From positions 40,462,645-40,526,644 of the forward strand of contig NC_090281.1 of the NCBI RefSeq assembly GCF_037392515.1: a stretch of 64,000 bases of DNA. The letters run 5' to 3'. Below are positions 55,001 to 64,000 of the stretch, one piece after another (within the stretch, counting starts at the first letter, position 1; every line of letters starts with the position of its first letter). Under the pieces are notes generated by a model. That model saw nothing but the letters and a program-made list of their open reading frames with translations. It had not been told where the DNA came from and made no database searches. This DNA is from Haliotis asinina (taxonomy: Eukaryota; Mollusca; Gastropoda; Lepetellida; Haliotidae). The position numbers were made by a program, and so were the translations under genes.

Positions 55001-57900
55001 CTTCTTTCAAATAGAAGAGTCCAGTTTCAGATCATAGGGGTGACGCTCGTTTATCACTGCGTAATCTGTGGTCAACAGACCACGAAGTGTTGTTTTGAGA
55101 ATGGGTGAATAGAGAATTAGGCAAATAGAGAACAACACAAACCCTCTTGCATCACTTACATGCACATATTACATATCATGTGATATATTTGTCACACCAG
55201 ACCTTGATTTATAATCTTGAGTATGTACTCCAAACAGAAGAAATGCCAAATGGGAACCTTTGTCGAGTAATCTGAGTGGTGTTACCATTAACTATACCTT
55301 ACAAATTCGTTAACTGACCTCCGAGTGAATGATGACGATTCTTGGTAATTTCCGAATATTCACGAACATTCCCGAATCGCTTAGAAAAAAACTGAAAACA
55401 ACAGTCCCTTTGAGTTCGTTATAAACGAATATTAATGTAATTATGTACATTATGTAGGTTTATGGCACCAAACGCGTGGGAGAAGCAATCGCCGTATTGC
55501 ATGCAGCCCGAAAACACTTATGAGCCGAAACAGTTTGGGGGATAACAACGGAACATCGTTGTTACACAAGAAATACATTTGTCTGCCAATGGGAATGTGG
55601 TTTTTACTAGTTTACTGATTCAATCAATCAGATGTGTGTCTTTATTATCATACACAATAGACCAGGGGCGTAACTACCCAAAATTACACAATGTCATGAA
55701 TTTTGCTATGAAAGTTGGGCCAACCCTCAGAACTATCTAAACATAAAACTTTGCAATGTATCGGACTTATGCTCGGGACAATCTACAACTCTATACAGTC
55801 TCCCTACTTAGACCTACTCTCCTATGTGCCTGCAGACATCATAATTTTCACACGTGATTATACACACGTGATTTCAATTCCAATCTTGAATTATTTGGTA
55901 TTAAATGCATATATCCCAATCATTCTGGGAGATTCGTCTTCCTAATATTTCTTCCCCTTACGACATTAAATATATTTCAATGTCAATAAATATTGTCATT
56001 TCTTAGGTCTGTCTACCTCCTTATCTTCTTTCAAATAGAAGAGTCCAGTTTCAGATCATAGGGGTGACGCTCGTTTATCACTGCGTAATCTGTGGTCAAC
56101 AGACCACGAAGTGTTGTTTTGAGAATGGGTGAATAGAGAATTAGGCAAATAGAGAACAACACAAACCCTCTTGCATCACTTACATGCACATATTACATAT
56201 CATGTGATATATTTGTCACACCAGACCTTGATTTATAATCTTGAGTATGTACTCCAAACAGAAGAAATGCCAAATGGGAACCTTTGTCGAGTAATCTGAG
56301 TGGTGTTACCATTAACTATACCTTACAAATTCGTTAACTGACCTCCGAGTGAATGATGACGATTCTTGGTAATTTCCGAATATTCACGAACATTCCCGAA
56401 TCGCTTAGAAAAAAACTGAAAACAACAGTCCCTTTGAGTTCGTTATAAACGAATATTAATGTAATTATGTACATTATGTAGGTTTATGGCACCAAACGCG
56501 TGGGAGAAGCAATCGCCGTATTGCATGCAGCCCGAAAACACTTATGAGCCGAAACAGTTTGGGGGATAACAACGGAACATCGTTGTTACACAAGAAATAC
56601 ATTTGTCTGCCAATGGGAATGTGGTTTTTACTAGTTTACTGATTCAATCAATCAGATGTGTGTCTTTATTATCATACACAATAGACCAGGGGCGTAACTA
56701 CCCAAAATTACACAATGTCATGAATTTTGCTATGAAAGTTGGGCCAACCCTCAGAACTATCTAAACATAAAACTTTGCAATGTATCGGACTTATGCTCGG
56801 GACAATCTACAACTCTATACAGTCTCCCTACTTAGACCTACTCTCCTATGTGCCTGCAGACATCATAATTTTCACACGTGATTATACACACGTGATTTCA
56901 ATTCCAATCTTGAATTATTTGGTATTAAATGCATATATCCCAATCATTCTGGGAGATTCGTCTTCCTAATATTTCTTCCCCTTACGACATTAAATATATT
57001 TCAATGTCAATAAATATTGTCATTTCTTAGGTCTGTCTACCTCCTTATCTTCTTTCAAATAGAAGAGTCCAGTTTCAGATCATAGGGGTGACGCTCGTTT
57101 ATCACTGCGTAATCTGTGGTCAACAGACCACGAAGTGTTGTTTTGAGAATGGGTGAATAGAGAATTAGGCAAATAGAGAACAACACAAACCCTCTTGCAT
57201 CACTTACATGCACATATTACATATCATGTGATATATTTGTCACACCAGACCTTGATTTATAATCTTGAGTATGTACTCCAAACAGAAGAAATGCCAAATG
57301 GGAACCTTTGTCGAGTAATCTGAGTGGTGTTACCATTAACTATACCTTACAAATTCGTTAACTGACCTCCGAGTGAATGATGACGATTCTTGGTAATTTC
57401 CGAATATTCACGAACATTCCCGAATCGCTTAGAAAAAAACTGAAAACAACAGTCCCTTTGAGTTCGTTATAAACGAATATTAATGTAATTATGTACATTA
57501 TGTAGGTTTATGGCACCAAACGCGTGGGAGAAGCAATCGCCGTATTGCATGCAGCCCGAAAACACTTATGAGCCGAAACAGTTTGGGGGATAACAACGGA
57601 ACATCGTTGTTACACAAGAAATACATTTGTCTGCCAATGGGAATGTGGTTTTTACTAGTTTACTGATTCAATCAATCAGATGTGTGTCTTTATTATCATA
57701 CACAATAGACCAGGGGCGTAACTACCCAAAATTACACAATGTCATGAATTTTGCTATGAAAGTTGGGCCAACCCTCAGAACTATCTAAACATAAAACTTT
57801 GCAATGTATCGGACTTATGCTCGGGACAATCTACAACTCTATACAGTCTCCCTACTTAGACCTACTCTCCTATGTGCCTGCAGACATCATAATTTTCACA
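51761..57900 (+). repeat. Six tandem copies of a 1,024 bp unit
   Basis: Units start at 51761, 52785, 53809, 54833, 55857 and 56881 with a strict 1,024 bp period and no indels seen. The last unit lacks only its final few bases. Each unit joins the right 306 bp of the 744 bp insertion to about 718 bp of family A element. I spotted two substitutions: A at 51918 where other units have T, and T at 54540 where others have A. Each unit contains the same 76-codon frame, which I treat as chance. Unit junctions read CACACGTGATTATACACACGTG. Confidence 0.95.
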
Positions 57901-57912
57901 TGACATGGTTAA

Positions 57913-59919
57913 AGGGGCACTGATGCGGAGCGAATAATGCTTCTCGCCAACGGTCGAATTACGAAAGCAGACCGCAAATTGGTCAGCGCCCACTCCTTCG
58001 ACCGTGACGGACAAAGGAACTGGGCTCCTGTCCATATTAGCAGAATTTCTTCACCTAAACAGTCAGGAGGCCGGATGCCCATCACATGCCATTTGTTTAA
58101 AATATCCATGATATTCCTTGTCTGGTCGTAACCATATATCCCAGCAGTGTAGTTCTTTTCGGATGCTTGGATGGTATACTTACTGATCCAATTTGATCCT
58201 ATTTCTGTGTTTTTAACCTCGATATTTAATCATGTTACATGCAAATATGATGTCTACAGGCACGTAGCAAGCCATTTGTTTCAGTACGGAAGATTGCAAA
58301 GCTTTATATATATAGGTAGTTTTGAGTGTTGGTTGAGCTGTGATAGCAAATAGCATACGTAAATTCTGGTAGCTATAGTAGCTACAATGGTTTATTATTT
58401 ATGATAATAAAACACACAGTTGATTTATTTGAATTCGTAAACAAAAAAAAACGATGACTTTGCCTTTGGTAGAGAAATCTGAAAATTGTCTTACGTCAAA
58501 AAAAAACTTATTTCACCTATTTACCAAAGTACACAGCAAATGCCTGTGTATATTCCTTATGTAACGAAATTCCGTTGGTATCCTCAAAACAGTTTCGGCC
58601 CATAAGTGTTTTCAGGCTGCGACACAGAGATTACATCTTCCTTGCTGTAACTCGCGTTTGATGGTGTAAACCTACACGTGTTATTTGTCATCATTCTCTT
58701 GATGGTCAATTCATGAATTTATAACAGGTATAATTAGTAGCAACACCACTTCGGTTACTCAACACAGGTTCCCATTTGGCATTTCTCCTGTCTGGAGTAA
58801 ATACTCAACATTATAAATTAAGGTCTGTAATGGCAAATGTGTTGTATGTTATGTAATATGTGCATGTAAGTGATGCAAGAGGGTTTATCAGCTGAGTTAC
58901 AAAAACAAACATCGATCAAAGGATTAACCGATAACACACTGATTGATTAATTACTTCTTCTAGCGGATTTGTCAAAAGGCAGAGTGTGCAGAGATGACTA
59001 CACCCTGTCGTAAAGTGTGAGTGCAAAAACAACATCCTCCCTTCAAAGAATTAACCACCCTTGCGTTGATTGATTGATTGCTCAATATTGGTTAACTAAA
59101 TTACTTAGAATAGTGGACATCATACAATTAGTTGCCAGGTGTGCTATCTTGGGAGACCAATGAGAGATGTATCTGGTTTTCCCCAACGAAAGACGTGAAA
59201 CGATGTGTTACTTTTTCGCAAACTAGACAGTTGTAAGACACGCGACATAGAGCAGGATTATTTACCAGCTGCAGATGAATGGAATACGATTTCTTTTACG
59301 TGGATATTGATGGATACATTCCTGAACAAGGTAGTAGCCTGACATTGTTGCTATAAAATTAGTCTGTTTTACATTCATTATTTGCATTTTGTTTTATTTT
59401 ATTTGTTGTAGCATTCAGCAGAATCTATATGACAGAAAACACACACTAGATCGCGTATGTGTGTGAAATAGGATCCACATTGGCAATCTATACACTGTAT
59501 AAATGTTGCTGTTATGTTGGAAATTTACTATGAGTATAAGCAGATCGTGTATTCTTTTATTAATTTTCAGAATCATACAAATATGACAATAAACTAATTA
59601 GGGTTATGAGACAAAATATAGAGACGTACATTGGCTTCGTTATTTTTCCGTCCTAATAGTTTTTTTCCATTTCTACCACTGGCAGATGATTAACATTCAA
59701 AATGTTTCATTTGTTTTCATAATACATTTGTTATGAAGTAAAAATGACTTCACCTAAGTTGATCTGTCTATAATTAAACTATCAATTGCGCTTACGGAAT
59801 GCGCAGCAGAGGTCACGAACCAGTCACCAATGCTGGGATATCATCCCTGTACTCACGGGAGAAAAACAATAACAAAAGTTTACACCAGTCCACGGAAATT
59901 GCTCCGCATCAGTGCCCCT
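57913..59919 (-). mobile_element. Family A TTAA element, complete inverted copy
   Basis: The inverted ends AGGGGCACTGATGCGGAGC are flanked by TTAA (57909-57912 and 59920-59923). The 2,007 bp run in reverse orientation to the 33258-35294 copy with high similarity throughout. The element around it is a longer, more rearranged copy of the same family, and its remaining part resumes after 59923, so one family member is inserted in another. Confidence 0.85.
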
Positions 59920-59923
59920 TTAA

Positions 59924-60005
59924 GAACTTCGTAGAGATACGAACGTTTCGAGAATAGCTAGCCAGGTGTTGACCACTTTGCAGTTTGGTTTCGTAATTAG
60001 ACCGT
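59924..60005 (+). mobile_element. Family A long copy, right remnant
   Basis: GTTGACCACTTTGCAGTTTG and TTTCGTAATTAGACCGT match the region near 35221-35256 of the complete copy in plus orientation, as expected if the 57913-59919 element is inserted in a single host copy. About 200 bp of expected sequence before it and the terminal ~38 bp are missing. Confidence 0.65.
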
Positions 60006-60539
60006 CCCCAATGCTACTTACGGTGAATAATTTTTGACGTCCTTTGGTCAAATACTGTGGGAAAAATACCGGATTTGTAACTGACCGGGACGTTGCACAT
60101 GTAATACTGATGCCTTGCTACGTGGCGATAGCTGAACATGTTCGTTAGCAGTACAGTTCCAGATTGCGTTCCAATAACAGGACCGTTTGGGTTGTCTGCC
60201 GTTTTGATTAGATTCCCTGAGCATGCTCCAATGGCTTGGACATCTTTGACTAAATTGTAATGAGAGAAGTCAAGCCGAGAGAAGGTACAAATTCCAGGAA
60301 TAGCGAAAATATCTTGAAAGTAGCAAGTGGAATAGTGTGACTGTGGACACTATCAGTTTGCATGTGAGGCCGAGGAAGTTTTGCTGTTGCCCAGTCTTCG
60401 TTTCAGCAGATACTAACACCTCGCGGAGGTCCTCACATACGCAAGGCGACGTTGTTGGTTTGATAGAACCAAGAAAATATTTTTTTCAAGCCTCATATCG
60501 CCAAATATAGGAGAGTTTTACGCTCATATCATAGAGGAA
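60006..60539. other. Upstream region of the Ro60 exon
   Basis: This is the 5' flank of the TROVE exon and must contain either the promoter and 5' UTR or an intron end. CATATCATAG near 60525-60534 could be a splice acceptor just before the first ATG. No TATA box could be assigned. Confidence 0.4.
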
Positions 60540-61047
60540 ATGAGCGTCATGAATGAAGACATGGCTCTTTTTCGCAGATTCCTGGTAATTGGTTCTGAAA
60601 GTCTTTATCGCGTTGGTTCAATGGATAAGACATGTCAAGAGACTATTCCAGCCTGTCTACAGCGCCTGCTTCTGTCTGGGCATGGCGAGGAGGTTGTCAG
60701 GGAAATTACCTCTCGTCCATCTGTACCAAACTTAAGAAATACACCTCGTCTCCTGGCACTTGCTGTGTGTGCAAGATCTGTTTGTGCACATACTAAAAAA
60801 GCAGCCTTTAATGCTGTAAACCAGGTTTGTGAAACACCAGTACAACTGTTCACCTTTATACAATATGCCAAAAATATGTCAGAAACCAGGAAAGGCTGGG
60901 GCAGAGCACTGAGAAGAACTGTCAGTGATTGGTACAATAATAAAGATGCTAAGACATTAGCAGACCTTACGACCAGGTTTAAATCATCTTCTGGATGGAC
61001 ACATCTTGATGTTTTGCGACTAAGTCACACAAAACCAGAAAATGCTG
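60540..61047 (+). CDS. RO60: Ro60 (TROVE domain protein), N-terminal exon
   Basis: The 169 complete codons match the N-terminal part of the TROVE domain of Ro60. This ring-shaped protein, built of helical repeats, binds Y RNAs and misfolded small RNAs for quality control. Conserved blocks are RRFLVIGSES near residue 12, LLALAVCARS near 71, KKAAFNAVNQVCETPVQLFT near 86, WGRALRRTVSDWYN near 119 and GWTHLDVLRLSHTKP near 151. The exon ends in phase 1 at donor GTAAGT (61048 on). Vertebrate Ro60 has about 30 more residues before the first conserved block, so either this ATG (or the one at 60549) is the real start of a shorter protein or an upstream exon exists. The remaining TROVE repeats and the C-terminal von Willebrand A-like domain are not in the window. 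Confidence 0.9.
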
Positions 61048-63303
61048 GTAAGTAAAAGTACAGTCTTTACCTTTAAAATATTATGTAATGTGAAACTTAT
61101 ATAATAGAGTGGTGTCGGATGTTAGCTAACACCATGTCCCGCCCAATTCCTACAATATTTCATCACACATTACTATGATTAATACACAAAGCAAACGTCT
61201 CAGTGTGTTTCATTTGTAAGTGTGAAGACAAGTAAAGCCTGTTTAAGGCATATAATTGGCACAATCTAACTGTCCGGTTTTGCACTCTTGTCGCCTCAGC
61301 CAAATAGTCATGTCATACTTTTCCTAACAATGACGTCAGGCTTTTCCAAACACTTGTGTACTGTGTAGGGCTTTTCCGGGCTATTTTTGTCTGTCAAAAA
61401 ACCTCTATGACAAGTGTTTGTGCTCAAGTGTGGTCATTTTGTTCATATTATATACTCTGATCTCCAGGCTTTTACAGAAATTTGTGTTGTCCTTTCCAGT
61501 ATATTGCTGGAATAATGCTTAGTACAGCCTTGGAACATCAAACCAACCAACCATCAAAACAACAATTTAAACATGCATCTAGGTGCAGCATGATTTTTTT
61601 TTCACTCACTGTTAGGGTTCAAAGGAATTCATGTACATTTGCTCGCAATTTCAGGAAGTGTTTGTTCCAAATAAGGAGAGACTAAGGCTGTTACGATACA
61701 CTTGCATATTCGGTGAATTGAACCATAGCTATTTATGAATTCAGTTTGTTGTTCGTGGTCTCCAGAACCATATATGAATGAATATTTACAATTCTTTTAA
61801 CAGAGCATATTTTACTGAGCCATTTAGTCCTTTTCCAAAGTGAGATGTGCAAGAATGGAATATATAGCTGCAAGAATGGAATATGTAGCAGTAGTGCAAG
61901 TCATGTTAGTTTGCAAAGGTTGCACATCGTACTGTGGACTATAACTATTAGTCTATAATATCCAAATTTGAGTGTCATGTCAGATCACTAATTATTACCC
62001 ACGTGGTACTTCCTAAAGGTGTTTCATCACAAAATGTTATGACACATGTGTGATAACACCTTCGATTGATTTGATTGGCTAATACGTGAACTTTGACATT
62101 ACTGGTACTACTTTCATCACTCATTCCATTCATGCTTTTCATTCAAGTTTTCACACCTGAGCTTGTAATTTGTAAAACGAAAACACTTCTATGGAATTAG
62201 ATAAAATTTATTTCATTTGTTGTGGTTACAAGCATTATTTTCAAATCTATGATACCTCTAGCTTCTATAATAAAAACGAAAATAAAACAATCTATAAAAA
62301 TATGTCAACAAATACGTCTAGTAGGCCTCTCATGAGTGTAAACAAATATGGCGTCGCCCGTAAAAGTTATTGATTTCGTCAAAATTGACGGACAACTGGT
62401 TGGAAGAGTTGTGAATGTTATCGAGATTGAATACCTTCTGCGTGTATGTTGTCAGGACTGCACAGTAACACACAACATCAAAAGACGAGCAGCGCTCTTG
62501 TATCTCTGTCACTGCCACTGTCAGCCGCATCCATTCGCGTCCTCCCGCACAAACATATTGTCACTGCTATGCCTCCCGTGGTTTTTTATGTAGGGGTCGA
62601 AAGAATCTGAACACAATAGGCTTGAAATCGTCTTCGTTCGAGGTTGTAGGCTGTGTTTTCAGACCCAATTTTCGGTGGAGTCTTCAACATAAACATCGAA
62701 TCTCGACAAGTGGGAATTCCAAGCCGCGATGAGAAGGCGTCACTGGCATCCTGCGCAAAGCGTCGCCGAATTATTTACAGTAACTCATCCTCCAATGAAG
62801 AACATTAAGCTCAACTATTTGAGAAATACAGTTCCCTGTTATTCACATTCATCTTTGCTGTTGAGTTTGCCGCTCCTAATTATATGCTCCCCAGAATCTT
62901 CTTCTTAGGGAACACTTCTCAACATGACCACTAGCCCGACAGTGATGGCCGACTGATGTTCAGGCTAGATTTAGGTCACGTAGTCAAGTTCAAAATATTT
63001 ACACTTCGCAAGTGTTTTGATGAATTACACTATTGCTTTTGAAAAGAAATCCTCAACTGAAAAGAATTAAATTTTCATTACGACTTGATTCTGTCTTAAT
63101 TTGTTTGTTTTCTTGTGATTTGGAAATACATTGCCTCTACGCAGCGTATGTTTTCCTGAAGTGAAGAGGTTGACATTCCAATCACCAATATGATGTATTA
63201 ATCCGCGTTACATGGTTCTATTTAGGAAAGCAAAGCATTGCTTTATTTTAACGATATTTTCACTTTTTAGAACGTGGGTAATAAATAGGATACAAAACTC
63301 GTA
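61048..63303. other. Presumed first intron of Ro60
   Basis: No further TROVE exon is seen. A SINE-tail remnant with CAGTATATTGCTGGAATAAT lies near 61497-61540. An 81-codon frame at 62348-62593 begins ATGGCGTCGCCC in good start context and has a Cys/His-rich stretch (CHCHCQPH). It matches nothing I recognise and may be chance or an unrelated first exon. Confidence 0.5.
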
Positions 63304-63545
63304 ATTCAGCTATATGGTGGCGGTCTGTAAATAATCGAGTCTGGACCAGACAATCCAGTGATCAACAGCATGAGCAACTGGCAATCAGTGACATGTCAAT
63401 CAAGACAGCAAGTCTGACCACCCGCCTCCTACGACAAGCACAGTCACCTTTTATGGCAAGCATGGGTTGCTGAAGGCCTATTCTACCCTGGACCTTCACG
63501 TGTCTCTTCTTAAAGAAATATGGTCAGTTATGGCAGGTAACGGGT
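63304..63545 (-). mobile_element. Abalone-type SINE (second family), minus strand
   Basis: On the minus strand it reads GGTCCAGGGTAGAATAGGCC, TTCAGCAACCCATGC, GGATTGTCTGGTCCAGACTC and ACAGACCGCCACCATATAGC, in the same order as the plus-strand copy at 41341-41612. The AACTCACTCAC tail is lost. Confidence 0.7.
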
Positions 63546-64000
63546 AGCATGTTAGCCAAAAAGCACACATGTGAGTCTGTAAGTTTACTTGAACAATGTC
63601 AGTTAAGTAGTATGATATACAGTAGGCCTCAACACATAAGAAATATTCCTTCATTTTTGTTCAAAATGTAGCAATTTGAAGACATATATTCACTGTTCAA
63701 AAATTCAGCAGAAATACTTACAAGGAAAGCCCATGAAAAAGTGTTTTGTTGAAAATGCAGTTGTTTTATTCACTTGCAAATCATATAACTGCCAGGAGTC
63801 AAACAGGTATTCCTGAGCAATGTGTTACGTTCCAGTGTGTATTTATTTATCAGTTTTTTTTATATGTAGATAACATATAGTATCTTTATTTGATAATCTT
63901 CATTTTTACAGAGTTGATACATGTCTGGTCACTTTCTTATTGAAACAGTAAATTTCAGTAAATGTAAATGTTATGGAGAAAACTCAAATAGTGTTTTTTA
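63546..64000. other. No recognisable feature at window end
   Basis: AT-rich sequence, probably still Ro60 intron. No exon or repeat match is visible. Confidence 0.45.

Larger units (their letters stand above)
49862..57908 (+). mobile_element. Family A TTAA element, long rearranged copy (left part)
   Basis: From about 49862 the sequence follows the complete copy at 33258-35294, starting about 150 bp inside its left end. Landmarks include TTTAATCATCTGCC near 49918, GAATGCTACAACAAATAAAT near 50809 and GATCGATGTTTGTTTTTGTA near 51282. It is interrupted by a 744 bp insertion (51323-52066) and expanded by the 1,024 bp tandem array. It runs to 57908, where a second complete element is inserted at TTAA; a last piece follows at 59924-60005. 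Confidence 0.75.

Noticed and set aside
52643..56969. A 76-codon frame repeated five times at 1,024 bp spacing (52643, 53667, 54691, 55715, 56739), as if a tandem gene family.
   Set aside because: The frame is identical because the DNA unit is almost identical. It lies in non-coding transposon sequence and runs across the unit junction, with no equivalent in the other family A copies.
60006..64000. A Y RNA gene near Ro60.
   Set aside because: I looked for a short pol III unit with closing stem and a T-run near the gene and saw none. A covariance-model search would be needed to settle it.

Overview
The window reads as nuclear DNA of a gastropod mollusc, most likely an abalone (Haliotis) or a close relative. 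It has intron-split animal genes and AT-rich non-coding DNA. It also carries tRNA-derived SINEs whose 3' body reads GTGATATTGCTGGAATATTGC and whose tail is rich in AACTCACTCAC; from memory these are typical of abalone genomes. The species call is inference, since no database could be searched.

Two host genes are identifiable. One is a complete three-exon minus-strand gene for V-type ATPase subunit G: exon 1 at 35917-35998, exon 2 at 19107-19207, exon 3 at 15880-16047. The three exons give 116 codons with matching splice phases. The other is the first recognisable coding exon (60540-61047, plus strand) of the TROVE-domain protein Ro60; the rest of that gene lies beyond the window. A third possible gene is an unrecognised 191-codon minus-strand frame at 1466-2041.

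Everything else is dominated by mobile elements. 0-9.3 kb holds a DIRS-type tyrosine-recombinase relic, a pair of related but unrecognised broken frames (3.8-4.8 kb), a TTAA-flanked DNA element, a terminal-inverted-repeat element filled with a CCTACGTAGG minisatellite, and a MULE transposase relic. 9.3-12.5 kb is a 5'-truncated LINE with endonuclease, reverse transcriptase and RNase H, inserted into a common dispersed repeat. 16-36 kb is the V-ATPase gene body. Its 16.7 kb first intron contains a broken Ty3/gypsy element, two Tc1/mariner elements with full-length transposase frames and complete ends, a second TTAA family, a broken LINE with a palindromic MITE in it, and SINEs. 37-50 kb holds further LINE relics, a SINE inserted in one of them with a target duplication, and a frameshifted third Tc1/mariner element.

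50-60 kb is the most unusual part. A long copy of a ~2 kb TTAA-flanked element was hit by a 744 bp insertion that left a 9 bp target duplication. A 1,024 bp segment spanning that insertion junction was then amplified into six tandem copies that look almost identical. A complete, inverted copy of the same TTAA family is inserted immediately downstream. Another complete copy at 33.3 kb preserves the empty target site, so the order of events can be read within this window.
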